DNA of 64,000 nt, from contig NC_135242.1 of assembly GCF_947623445.1 (NCBI RefSeq), positions 1,364,001-1,428,000 on the forward strand, in the 5' to 3' direction. Below, piece by piece: positions 1-14,047 of this stretch (its first letter is position 1; each line of letters begins with the position of its first letter). Origin of the DNA: Clavelina lepadiformis (Eukaryota; Chordata; Ascidiacea; Aplousobranchia; Clavelinidae). The notes under the pieces were generated by a model. That model was not told the origin of the DNA. It made no database searches and worked only from the letters and a program-made list of their open reading frames with translations. The translations under genes and the position numbers were made by a program.

Positions 1-2085
1 CTATAGGCCAAAATGTGAATGTGTTGATTTCGTCATTTAATTATTATATGGCTTTGAAAATCAATTTTCAAGCATTGTGTTCTACAGCATTGGTTTAGGA
101 ATTATAGAATTTGTGTGTAGTAGTATGGTGTCTTGCTGATGGCATTAAAAGCAATTAATTCACTTGCACTCCTTTTATTGAGATTAAGTTTAAAATCGTA
201 AAGAGCAACAAATTCAACCCTTTCACAAACAACGTCGAACAAGCCCCAGCATAAAAGAAATGCTAACTACCGCTCAGCTTGAGACAGATTATATGTTCAA
301 AGGCTTGTTGGATTCAGCACAAAAAGTTGACTGCTGTGATGACTCAGCGACTTCTCGATCAAGGTAGGCACTAAAACAGATGACTCGCGCGCTGTTCTCA
401 AGTCAGACTGTGGCACTTGTGCTAGCCTTAGGATTTAGGCTGTGGTAAGGCAACTTGGATTCTATGGTTGGCATCGAGTTCGTGCCATCTGCGTTGTTAT
501 GTTTCAAAAGTGTACTTCCGTGGAATTTCTTCAAGTTCGAAGGAAGGGCGACAATAAAGTTGACATTCTCCTAAAGGGAAATCAAAACTGGTTGTAGGTT
601 TTAGTATTTCTGCTTTCAAACGGACCCACATGCAAAAGCCAATCAGCACTCTCGTCACTGTATTTTGAGAAACACTGCAACCAACTTTGCAAAGTACCAC
701 ACCCTAACCCATTACCAAAATCCAGAAAATCATTGCTTTCATTAAAACGCTGGTTTTTTATCACACAAACCGCTTTATGGCAGAATAGCGGAATAGATCT
801 AATCGCGTGATTCACCACGACTAGCGAATATCCTGAGCGTCGTGCGTATTCTTCTATGTAAATGAACTGTTTGCTTTAAAAACCGTAATTACATAAACCG
901 ACGTAAGAGGTTCGTTGCGACGGAAGTAACCAAATACGACAATTTTGTTAACAAATGGCTGTTGGTAGCTCTCATCTGAAGGCGTAGTTTGAATTGTGAT
1001 GGTAGAAGCCCATCAAAGTTTTAAAACTGGGTCTAAACGTACGTATTTTACTAACGTACTTTTATCTTACTTTACTAAAACGTACGTGTTTGGGCATCAT
1101 CCCTCTGAAGTCTTTGGAATTTTACCGGGGTAGCGTTAATCAAACCTAGGTCCTAGTTAATAGCGGATGAATATAGCCTTTAGTCACAAACAAGTGATTG
1201 TGATAAACGAAAAGGATAAAAATCTAAAAAATACTTGAATGATCCACAAAAGTGAGGGGAACAAATTTCTCTGTGAAGGAAGTCAGTCACTACACTGTCT
1301 CATTCCAAACTTAGCAATTTATTTGTTTTCAAATCCCTTCAGCAGGAACAACAATCTACCTTCTGGTCTAAATATCTCGTCTCGTCTCAGTTAATCATCA
1401 AGCCTATAGAGTATAGATGATGTCGATGTCTAGATACTCACTATATTCACTCAACGGTCATGCACGAAAATCCCTAAAGAAATCTTTAATCACATCTGTA
1501 CTTTCAAGTGGTGAATTCTTAATTTAAAGTGGTTCGAAGTTATTCTACATTTTGCTCCAGGTATATACCTCTAAATCTGATCTATGCAGATCACAGAACT
1601 GTCCATAAGTTAGTAATCCATGATTGTAACAAGTTGTAATAAATTGCATTGTTCGTAAAGATTTTTATGAACAGGTTATTGATAGCTCCACAGTTCAATG
1701 CTTTAAAATAATATAAAAATGCGTGTCGAATTCTGTTCGTTTATTACCAACGCTGAAATATTTCTATGGAATGATTACTTGAAGTGTTACCGCAAACCTC
1801 TCACGTGCCCATTGTATGTAAATAAAGCGGCTTTATGACAAATCGAAAACAAAACACTGCAAGAGAATCGTTGCGTCAGGGATATTACGCAAATGTAACA
1901 AAAACATCGCCAAAATGTGTCATTTTGATCATATTCTACAGCTAGGTACAGTTATCAATGTTAATTTGTGCTGAGTGCAAGACTTCATAGTGGAAGTGAT
2001 ATACCAATATAAACTTGGTATTTCTGTAACTGACGACGGTCTATAAATTTGCTTTGCTATCTCCACAAAAACTGAAGCATCAAAT
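1..2085. other. No gene recognised; upstream flank of the fibrinogen-domain gene
   Basis: I see no open frame with a recognisable motif and no convincing exon chain on either strand. Short open frames near 497-818 and 1929-2114 lack any domain signature. The part just before 2086 probably holds the promoter and 5' untranslated region of the fibrinogen-domain gene, but I can point to no specific element. Confidence 0.4.
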
Positions 2086-4002
<1,917 letters not shown>

Positions 4003-4028
4003 CGCAACGACGCTCAATGCTTCTTCCG

Positions 4029-4034
4029 AATAAA
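4029..4034 (+). terminator. Polyadenylation signal of the FReD gene
   Basis: AATAAA lies 27 bases after the stop codon of the fibrinogen-domain gene, a normal place for a poly(A) signal. Confidence 0.65.
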
Positions 4035-5208
4035 TCATTTGCTTACGCGCACCATAGTAATAAACATTTGTACGGTACAATTCCGTAATGTATTTAACTT
4101 CATTACAACGCTAAGTTAGCATTCTGCTTCACTGCCATGGTCACCCCGCTAAGGCACCAACCAGACCGTTTCACAGCGGTTTGATGGGTTGTCCAAGTAC
4201 CGGGCTTCGTCTGTGTATGTGATATCCATGAAATGAGTTATAGAACGTTTCATCATGTTAATAAATGCCTATAATCACGTTTTTGTTGTGTTGTCAAAAA
4301 TCTTTATTCTTAAATTTGGTAATGACAGCCAGGATGGGCTTCAGCACCTGCACACATCGATCTTCTCTCTGCTACAGTCAACCTATAACACGTCCGGTAC
4401 CGTATGGACACTTTTCCAGCTGACGTAACCGAATTTGAATCAACATCGACCAATCATGTACCACCGCAGGCATTTGCAAATCATCACGCTTGTAAACCTG
4501 GCCCAGACATAACTTGAAACTCAGCTCATGTGCAAGAATGAACTTTATGTCGTCATAAATATAAATCACGAAACAGCATTCGAAGAAATTTTGAAGAACA
4601 AATACAAATTGTTACATGATAGTATGAAAAGAACACCAAATGACGTCATACACACAAATCAAAGAGCGCAAAATATCGGCCTGGAATTGCTCCATAAACT
4701 AAACTGGGACGATGGGAAAATTGCAACCAACTTATATTAGCACCACGATAAAATACTGACCTAAGCTGCTATGACAGAATAAGAGGTCGGGTTTAAGCGA
4801 CATTCCATCATTGATTGAAAAAAGTTTATCTTTTCTAAAGCAGAAAGGGGCGTTTAAGTTACACCGGCGCGTTATAGAAAATATTGAAATGTTTTCAAAA
4901 AAGATAAAGTGTGTGACTTGTAGGCAGTTGGCCTGCTGCGAGCATCAAAGTAGATTCATAGAAACCACAAAAAAACAGCCAATGAGCTACGTTGAAGAGG
5001 CACACGTGACTTAGAACGATTTTGTTTTGGCAGTGTGAAATTTGCATATATCGCAGGTTGCAAAAATAAAACTAGCTCGTACGTCTTCATAAGCACCTTA
5101 CTCTTCAGTTGATTACATCAAAGTGTCAGCTGGTACCGTTGTCAGCAATGAAAAAAGCATTGCGTTGTTGGTCTTTGCACAATTTTGTCAATTAGATGTC
5201 GACATCAA
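4035..5208. other. Intergenic; no supported gene
   Basis: This separates the FReD gene (+) from the 3' end of MGME1 (-). Open frames at 4378-4740 and 4811-5014 have no motif, no splice context and no family resemblance. The low-coordinate part should contain the MGME1 3' untranslated region, but I could not place its poly(A) signal. Confidence 0.4.
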
Positions 5209-7215
5209 TCACAATGAAGTGGAATCCTGCTGTAATGAAATTTAAGAGAAATTAATCAATTCATTAGCAAATAAGTTGAAAACAAAGCCAACATGAACCA
5301 CAAACACTCTATCTTAATTCAGTTAATCTATGATTATATTTCGTCATTGAAGTTGTGGTGGGAGAGAAAAATACCACTTACGGTAAATTCCGTTTTATCT
5401 TTCAAGTTCAAAAACCTTTGACTTACCAAAGAATTATAAGCAGCCAGTCTTCTGAGCCACTGCCGCCAGTAATATTCGAGCGTAAATTCGTTCATCACAA
5501 GTGCCGTGGCAGGATTTCCCTGATGATATATTTTAACAACAACGCCTTGTTTGACCTAAATAAAACTCAGTCGCTCAAAGTCAAGTCAAGAACTATGACT
5601 AAACCTGTCAAATTCGTCGGAACAATCTTGTTTTGGCTCTACTGCTTGTCCTGCGTATGAGTCATAGTTTTGCGAAAAAGTCATTGTTATAAACCCATAT
5701 TCTGGGTTTCCCATGTGACAACTTTTTTCTGTCCTATTCCCATCCATTGGAATTCCCAATTTTTTTATACAATGTTCATTATATTGTCTCGTGTTCAGTT
5801 TCTAGGTCTAACACCAACCTATGCGCATAAAAAGACTCAAAATACAGAACAGCCGAAGTATTTTCTGACATTGCAGGACACAGTTTCTGTTTTGGGCCAA
5901 CACAATCACATATTCTTACAAGTGGGGCAGAAAAGATAAATAAACCTAATCAACATCTTTTGCTTAAATGCTTTGTTATTCATCAGTAAACTAAATAAAA
6001 CTGACCATTGGAAAAATCCCACGACCACGGGCGACCGTGCAAATTCCTCACCTGTTTGTCGGGGCTGAGGTTACAATTTACTGCACCGGCGTATGCTGCC
6101 ACCTGGAGGGGGTCGTCGTAGCAGTAATTCAGTTTAGTCACAGTTCTTTTCGAGGTTTTCCAGTCAATCACACACAGGTTCCCACTAGAATTATATAAAA
6201 ATTAACTTAATACTTTGCATCTACTGAGTTTTGGTCCACTACTCAGCTTGCTACCTTTGTTGGCCTAGTTGCAATGCCGCCAAAACAATTAAGAAGCGAC
6301 AAAAGACACAAAAGAATGGATTAATCTGAAATGACCATCAGACTTTACTTACCAGTAAGTGGCCACACAATCAACAAATCCATAATATTTGAGGTGGGGG
6401 TGGAAACATTTGCCTTCGACCATTTCAATTTTATCGACGTCTTTTAGAATCGGCTTCACACTCGACCACAACTTTTCACTAGATTCCGGCACAATGATGT
6501 CATCGATGACATCACCGTTCAAATATTGTTCGATTGCTGAATGACAAGCTGAGCCAGCTTCCAGGGTTTCTGAGAAATTTGTAAAAAATCAACAATCAAG
6601 ACATAAAATGTGTATCGTAAACTGAAAAATACAATAAACGGTAATGCACCATTCAAACAGCTCCATCAACATCATAAAAATCAAACTCATCTCTCACTTT
6701 TTTGCATTTCGGCAAAACCTTTCTCTCCTAGTTTTGCAATCATCTTTCGTTTCCATGCCAACAGCGCAAGAGCGCTCTCCACTGGCTGAGTCGCTTGCAA
6801 TATTCTTGTCACAGATGGCAGTTTCTAAAAATCTTTCTAATCAACATCAAAAAAGTCGAAAACAAAATCCGACTTCAACAAAACCAACCTCATCATTATG
6901 AGAGACATTATCGGAGCCATCTTCTCTTGTGAGAGGAAAATTTAATTTATCGCCCAGTGCAGAAACATCATCTTCTGTTGAAAGCAGCCTCTTGCAGCTG
7001 CACACGGCCCAACTAATCCTTCCATTCAAAGCGGGCTGATCAAAAACAAGGAATTTTAAAATCCGCTGTCTGACATTTTTGCATAAAGCTACAGGGAAGA
7101 ACTTAAATAGTTAGCAATAGTTAACCATTATTGGTAACAAGCGCAAGACAAAGCTAATTAGAGCGCAACCAACCTGGCAGTATTTTAAAACCAGCGAAGT
7201 CCTTTGCAGCCACAT
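5209..7215 (-). CDS. MGME1: Mitochondrial genome maintenance exonuclease 1
   Basis: Seven coding exons on the minus strand (7215-7174, 7101-6889, 6824-6698, 6569-6353, 6184-6052, 5555-5427, 5229-5209), all in phase, about 293 residues against 344 in human. MGME1 is a PD-(D/E)XK single-strand DNA exonuclease that trims flaps and degrades linear DNA in mitochondria. The N-terminus MWLQRTSLVLKYCQ has basic and hydrophobic residues but no acidic ones, as expected of a targeting peptide; this first exon is inferred. Family blocks seen: LPSVTRILQATQPVESAL, FVDCVATY, CVIDWKTSKRT (the catalytic D-x-K), DDPLQVAAYAGAVN, and the C-terminal GVVVKIYHQGNPA and YYWRQWLRRL. The last exon encodes only six residues and a stop. 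It runs in the same direction as PPM1G upstream. Confidence 0.92.
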
Positions 7216-8323
7216 ATCACCATTTCACAATGTGCTTGAAGTGTTATTTCTTCCTTCGAGTTAAAAGACAAAGCATCTGAAAATGCGAAATGGTGGTTTT
7301 GCAACTGATCTTTTGCGTCAGTGTATTGCCACGAATCAAAGTGAAGAAATTTCAAAAGAAACTCACCTTTTTCGAAGCAAACAATTGGGGAGAACTTCAA
7401 CGGAATGCTCAGTGATTACCGCTGACCGCAATAATGATCTTTACCAAGTTATGACAATTACATCACGAAAATTTCCCTAAACATGATCTTGATCTATCAA
7501 CAAATAACAAGTCATGGTAAAACTGAAATGTGCAGAAAACAACGGGCTTCACTTTGAAATTATCTAAATGTGCAGTGATTAAAGACGTTTGAAGTGAAAT
7601 CATAGAAATGATGCTAAGTCTGGCAGCAGAAAATGCAAAATTTAACTAGAAATTTCATGTCAATATATTACACAAACTTTTTACCACATATTAAAACGAA
7701 ATATCTTATCACACTTTTGAAGTCCCTGTTTTATTCGTGTTTTCGTGAATAGTTGAAATGAACCGACTCAATGTGAGCATCATAAAATGACATGGCAGTC
7801 CAACAATGTTTAAAAAAACAAAACAACACTTTATCAAACGTTACGTGTCAATTCCTAGGGTAGAACAATGAATCTAATCTTTCAATTTAGCGATAAATAT
7901 TGCAGGCTTTATATACAGATTTGTAAAAAATACCTAAAACTTTTCTAGGGGAATAATTGTATTATTTCAGTTAGAATCATCAGGATACTAAAAACTATAT
8001 TAACCATTTATAGCAACAGGCAGTCAGATGTAACGTGTATTGTCAGCCATGGATTGTATTGATACTAAACTAAAAGAGTGAAATTGAAGCTTTCAAAACA
8101 TAACAAAATTAAGCCCAAGAAAATGGTGTTTAGCATCTATACAGGATGATTTGTCGGCAAACAGTGTAATGGCGCGAGTAAATCCAAGAACATCTTCAAA
8201 TTGGCCAACATAGGGGCATTCCCTTCACCTGACACAGCAGGTCTGTTGGAACTTTAATGTGCAACATCAGAGTGAAAGATTTCTACTATCGTTGAACAAC
8301 AATTCCATTAGAAATTGTGGATA
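7216..8323 (-). other. Spacer between MGME1 and PPM1G, including the probable PPM1G 3' UTR
   Basis: No coding exon is recognisable. A minus-strand AATAAA at 7735-7730 would end PPM1G with a 3' untranslated region of about 0.6 kb and leave roughly 0.5 kb for the MGME1 promoter and 5' end. The gap is too large for a tightly packed operon. Confidence 0.45.
7730..7735 (-). terminator. Candidate PPM1G polyadenylation signal
   Basis: AATAAA on the minus strand, about 590 bases after the PPM1G stop. It is the clearest match I noticed between the two genes; use is not proven. Confidence 0.35.
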
Positions 8324-11300
8324 TCATTCTGTCTTCAGCCGTTTGACTGATGCACCGTTTCCGTTAACACAAGTCACTAGACCTTGTTCATCAGTGTGTA
8401 CACGTTTGTTGTGTTGGTTGACTGCAACTTTTTCCTGCATTTTGTTCAAATTCTTTCTACCATCTTCGCCAATAGTGACATCATTATTGTCCTTTGTTAC
8501 GGCATAATCGCCACTTTCTTTCATGTCAGAATCAGCCTCACTGCTTGAAGTAACATCCGGTGTTTTTCTTAAACATATTTCATTCTCAGATTTCTTTAAT
8601 ACTTTGTCGCTTTGCACAACAGCATCAGGCTTAGTAGCGTTCTTTTTCAGCCAGTCTTTGTTAAATTTAATGATCAAGCACGTCATGTTGTCACACCCAG
8701 TGCCGTCTCCCATCGTATCTGGGGCCAGACATTTATCAAATAACTGCAAAAACACAACGAATAGTTGTTTAGTTGTATAGCTGGAGTGTAGGTAAAGTAA
8801 ATATATGTTTGTTGGAAACAGAAGCAATAGAGCAGACACTGCAATTATAGTTTTACAAAAGTTCTAAAATTCAATAGTTATTTGCACAAAAACTATAATA
8901 ATTACAACATAATGATTATATATAAAACGATAACGATTCCTATTCCAACAAAAAACTTGCCTCCTCACAAATTTCTGACAGTTTAACCTTTTCACAAGAT
9001 TCAATTAGTTCCTGCTCATTTTTGTTGCTTTCCTGAGAATTTAATCGATCACGGACGAAATCAACGACCTCTTGGCTTGTGAAGACGTTCCTGGAAGATG
9101 CAAAGACATTTGCTTATGAGGACACTACCCATAAGGTACACATAAGGTAAACCACACTACTGTCACACAATATTACGGTTTCTCCTCCATGTGTGTGAAT
9201 ATCAGAGACATAAACTTACGAGGACAAATCATAATTTTGTAACAACAACTCACCACACGCCATCACAAGCGAGAACCATGAACTCATCGTCCGGGTCGAG
9301 AACAACGCTCCGGACATCAGGCATCGCGCTGATCATCTGCTCCTCGAGAGGAAGATCTTTGTTTGTTTTGTAACAATGGTCACCTAAAGACGATTGTTCC
9401 CGTTTATTACAGTCAGAAGCTGATTAACAACGGCGAGGTTAATTAGAAATTACTTAAACAAAACAGCGCAGGAGATGCTGCAAAACGTGAAAAAGTTAAG
9501 ACTGAAAATGAAAAATAGAAAAACTTTAGTCAATTAAACGACCTATAGCCCTTGAAAGATTGAGGCCGCCATTTACTCTGCCTTGCAAGTTGACGTGACC
9601 GCCGGCAGCTTTTATCCTGGACAGTTCTGTCTCATCCTCAGGCTAAATAACAATGCCCATTGTTATAGTCATAAAACAACAGTGCTTAGTTAAGTTATTT
9701 TCACCAACTTGAAGGTGACAAGTAATAAGACAAAATAGAGAAGTTGAAGCGATACCTTGTGGTCATCAGACATATCGAAAGCTTTTCCATCTTTTCTGCA
9801 CAAGACACAGCGGGAATCCCCAGCATTGGCGACATGAAGTTGAAATCCGTGGAGGAGTGCAACGACGGCTGTTGTCCCACTTTCATGGAAGAGAAAAATG
9901 ATACTATTACTAAGTCATAATTATGTTAATACCACTACGTTACTCTTGTACAACTTTCACCACATATGGAAACAACAATGCCATCTAGTGACAGCGGCAA
10001 TAATGACAGCTACAAACAAATTCACAAAAATGAAAATTTAAATTTGACAGAAAAAATTAATTTTTTAATCAAACTCTATACGCTTTAACATTTTTTCAGG
10101 TCCATCCATGACATGGACTTTGACAAACCCGGCAAAGCCACACTAAGTTATACTAAAACTCATCCAAAGGCCAATAAAAGCAATATGTAAACAAAGTACC
10201 TGTCAGAACCAGGTTCTTCAATCGTGGAGCCCACAGCTGCGATGCTGTCAGCAGTCAGGGATGTTTTCTCCTCAGACTCCTTCTCATTATATTCATCCTC
10301 AATTTCTTCCGTTGACTCTTCCTCCTCGCTACTCTCTGATTCCTCGTCACTGCTGCTTCCCTCCACGGCCTCGTCACTTTCAAATCCGTCGTAATCTGAG
10401 AAGAGAAGTTGAAGAAGCCATAACTTGTTTCTCTCGCACAACACAACACTCTCAAAACCTCATCCACTTGGAATGAAAAAGTCTTCTTTGAATCTTACCT
10501 TCATCAGTTTCGTCGTCATCGTCAGGCATCTTGGCTGGTTTGTTTTTGACAAAAGTTTTGGTCAATTTCTTCGGATTTACATCTTCCTCTGCAAAAGATA
10601 AAAATTGTGAAAATCTTAAAATTTTTCTCAGCGTGGCAGACTCTCTATCGAATGTAACTGTAATTACCGTTCTGTATCTAAGTAACCATACATTGCTTTT
10701 CAACTTTTAGCAGCTAGTGTTTCAAACACAATAAAGTATAAAGTGGTAATGGATAGAGTAAAAATTGCAATTACAAAAACTAACCATTTACTCCTGAAGA
10801 TTTATCGACGACTTCACATTCTTTTAAGTCAGTTTGTTTCTGAAACGTCGACAAAATATTTCAGACAAATAAATAATTTCTGGTTTGTATCAGCTGTGAA
10901 AGTGTTCGCTTTGTACTTACGCCTTCTGCTATTGGCTGGACCTCGTCATCAGGATCTAAACATGCAAGTACAAAGCTTTCGTGTTTAACTGCATAAGAAC
11001 ATCACAATGAAATTATGACGACTATAACACGAACTCCACAATGTATTTATTAAACTTAACACATACATACCTTCTGTGTTCTCCGTGTCAGCTTTACAAG
11101 ATTTTTCACGCAGTTTCAACCTTCTTGAGGAAACTTTCTAAACATTAATATACTACATTTCCAAAAGTTATCATTAAAGCTTGCAAAGTACAACAAAACA
11201 GATTCATATTAAAGAGGATAAGATATCTATTTGGTTGTAAGCCGCGGCTTATGAAATTATGTTTATCGCCATCTTTTGCCGCCTACATTCAAGGGCGGCT

Positions 11301-12852
11301 TACATTATTTCATCAAACTGAAATGTTGTGTGTTGTTTGTGATATTGTGGTAGAGAATAGAGAAAACATATACTGCAGAGTGCAGAGGCTGTGCTGTACC
11401 TTATGTATTAGTTCAATTTACTTGCTCCATTACACGCGGCTTACAATCAAGTAAATATGGTTATTTAGCTACAATACAACATATAAGTAAATTTCGAAGA
11501 ATAAAAAATACACCTTTGAGTAGGAGGACTGAAGACGGAAGTCATCATCTTTAAAGGAATTCATCATTTCTTTTGTTTCATTTACAACCTGGCACCGTTT
11601 AAAAACAAACAAACAAACTTAAAACACGAAATAGTCTCCATTGCGGAAGTTTCAGAATTAGACTACGATATATAAAAGAAATACGAAGCAAAATGCGTAA
11701 TCTTAAATTTCAGTTAATATCGTCCATTACCCTGCCATATTTGGCGAGTAGATCTTCAATATTCATCGTGGCTTCTTCATGCAACAGACGTGTCTCATCT
11801 TCGGCTAATAGTTAACAAAGAGATTACGCAAAGATAAAAAATTGAAATGAGCGATTCAAAGCAAAAACACCAGAACCACAGCAGTTGCCAACATATTTGT
11901 ATCTATTTTGGCTCCAGTGTTTTTGCTTCAAATTACTCGATCTTCCCAACATTTTGCTCTTATGGATAGGAATGGTTCTTCGCTACAAACCGTTCTCTGC
12001 ATCCTCTCTATCTTGCTCCACCATCTTCTGGATCTGTTCCTCGGTCGGTGGAGCGTCACCTGGTTCGATTTCGCTTAAAAGTTTAAGCTCCTTCCGACAA
12101 ATAACAACAATGAATAAAAACATTGGACAATGGATCAATTAGCAAGAGCACAATTCCAACATGAAGTAGGGTTTGTTAGATGTAACGGCGTAAGGAGAAA
12201 TTTGCGGAGTGGAAACAACGATTAAGTTACTTGTATGACTTCGGGTGCTTTAAGTTTTCTGTCGATTTCCATGAAAGTTTGCTTCAGTGCTTCTTGCATC
12301 TTCCCGTCCTTATATTCCTTCGTCTCTTTCATGATCTCAACAAAGTGGTGAGAACAGTAAATCGCAACCTCTCCTCCTGTTCATCATCATAGTAACGAAA
12401 TCATACAATGCACAATAACAGAAACACAATATTAATCGTTAAATTAAAGTGTTCCATTTTGCATTTTGAAAAATTTTCTTTTCTTTGTCTGCATTTACCC
12501 ATATCATAGTTGGTAAATTTCAATAACTTTAGCTATAAGTGATAAGTTTTTGCGACGAAAATACCTCCGTGGCCGTCATAAACAGAAAAGAAGGCGGTGT
12601 CGTTGCCGATGTCTGGCTCACAATTGTAAGCATCCTACGCAAAAATATCGCAATTGTGACATCACAAAGATGAAGAAATAGGAAAATAAAATCGGAAGCA
12701 CTCCGTTTATTATTAGGTAATACTCCAGGAACACCCACTTCCATGCTGATCCTCCATCCCTGCATCCCGGACACTCCGCAGGAGAACTTGTCATTGTCAG
12801 GAAATTCATCGGACTTTTTCTCCTTCGAGGGAGTCGACAAATAAGCTCCCAT
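8324..12852 (-). CDS. PPM1G: PP2C-family protein phosphatase 1G
   Basis: Sixteen coding exons, all phase-consistent: 12852-12739, 12634-12565, 12376-12231, 12090-11991, 11804-11731, 11588-11514, 11137-11071, 10955-10921, 10839-10785, 10588-10499, 10395-10200, 9879-9756, 9642-9543, 9383-9254, 9090-8961, 8743-8324; about 641 residues (human 546). PPM1G is a Mn/Mg-dependent nuclear Ser/Thr phosphatase acting on splicing factors, histones and transcription regulators. It opens MGAYLS, as in the family. Metal-site motifs are intact: GWRISMED (residues 32-39), VYDGHG (56-61), NAGDSR, ACDGVW (about 454-459) and GCDNMT (D520). A long acidic Ser/Glu-rich insert (about 246-340) splits the catalytic domain, the hallmark of this member. 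The 120-residue Lys/Asp-rich tail ends in KRLKTE, a possible nuclear signal. The intron 8960-8744 has a GC donor. Confidence 0.95.
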
Positions 12853-13639
12853 TTTACTCAACTCTTCTTTAAATTATCATAATATCTTAAAAGCTTCAAG
12901 GAATATAAGTTCTGAACAAAGTTACAGTTAGGCACCACGTTAATTGTTTACGACAGAAATATACAAAAAGAGTAACGAGGTTAAGTTATAAATGATCAAA
13001 ACCAAATATTAAGAATATGATATTTAATGTTGAACGGAGGCAACGAGACACATAGTCAGTTAAAAAGTAACATAAAATGTACATAGGAACAAAAATTCGA
13101 ACATGTAGGACTTTGTAATCTTAGCTTCTTGTCATATAATATATAAATATTATTCACTTTAACTTACAAAAAATATATATATGCTCACATAATCGTTACG
13201 ATGCACCTTATGCTCAATAACAGAAACAAAACTTGGAACGCAACAACAACATAATGTAAATTAGCGGTTGGAAAAAGAACATTTGTGTATAATGTATAGT
13301 AAATATCTGCATTATATTATAATGTATATTGTAACTATTTGTATATTCCAAGGGGCCAATTTAAATTTTCTTCAGCTAATTTTCATAGAACATGCACATG
13401 GCGTGATAATAAAGACATCATATACAAGCCCTCTGCAAATATGACAAACGTTCCAACTGCACAGTAGTAAGTATTAAATTGCATTAAAATTTGTTCTTAA
13501 CTTCAGATTCAAGGTACCTTGCACAGGTGTATAATACACATACAAATACACACACAACATTGGTCAACTGACAACTAGAATATGTTTTAATCACTTTGTA
13601 TAAATAAAAAGCATATTAAAGACAAAACTCTATCCCTAT
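12853..13639. other. AT-rich spacer between PPM1G and TMEM18
   Basis: Very AT-rich (for example 13130-13330) with no open frame of note. It should hold the PPM1G promoter next to 12852 and the TMEM18 3' untranslated region next to 13640. Confidence 0.45.
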
Positions 13640-14047
13640 TTATTCTTTTTTACACTTTTCCCTGTGCTGCCTTCTCAGCTGATGTTGCTTGACTTGGATG
13701 AGGGCAGTTGACGCTGTTCTCATCCATTTTAAAACAACAACCAACAAATTAAAAAGTACTGGAATGGAGTAAAAAATTGAAATAAACATTCCGTGAGAGT
13801 CAAAGTATTGGTGTTTCGTCGACACAAGCTTCCAATTTGCCGCAAGCCACCTGTTGAGATGTTCGGCTGCGTAAATTGCAACGCACAAGAAACAGAAATA
13901 CGCGGCTTGAAGGTTCATTCGTTGCCAGGTCAGAATGGTGCAGACAACACAGAAGAGGTAGAAAAGGAACAAAATCAAAAGCAAACGATGTTCAGACGAC
14001 CAATCCACTCCTTCAATGACATGCAAAACTGCTGAGACGTCATCCAT
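13640..14047 (-). CDS. TMEM18: Transmembrane protein 18
   Basis: A single uninterrupted frame of 135 residues, close to the usual ~140. TMEM18 is a small nuclear-envelope membrane protein, in mammals linked to body-weight control. Three hydrophobic helices are predictable at about residues 21-40, 47-63 and 87-107. Between helices 2 and 3 are the family blocks YAAEHLNRWLAANWKL and KHQYFDSHGMFISI. The C-terminus is rich in Lys and Arg (QLRRQHREKCKKE), as in the family, where the basic tail is thought to bind DNA. The gene has no intron in its coding region, although its neighbours are heavily split. The stop codon is embedded in an AATAAA hexamer. Confidence 0.93.
   Translation of the reverse strand: MDDVSAVLHVIEGVDWSSEHRLLLILFLFYLFCVVCTILTWQRMNLQAAYFCFLCVAIYAAEHLNRWLAANWKLVSTKHQYFDSHGMFISIFYSIPVLFNLLVVVLKWMRTASTALIQVKQHQLRRQHREKCKKE

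Noticed and set aside
4378-4740. Small genes on either strand between FReD and MGME1
   Set aside because: No motif, no splice or poly(A) context; overlapping frames on both strands are as expected by chance.
6847-7029. Start of MGME1 at the in-frame TTG within exon 7101-6889
   Set aside because: No ATG is present there, and an upstream exon at 7215-7174 supplies an ATG and a good mitochondrial targeting peptide in phase.
5209-14047. MGME1, PPM1G and TMEM18 as one operon
   Set aside because: Gaps of about 0.8 to 1.1 kb and candidate separate poly(A) signals are too large for tunicate-type operons; same-strand order alone is weak evidence.
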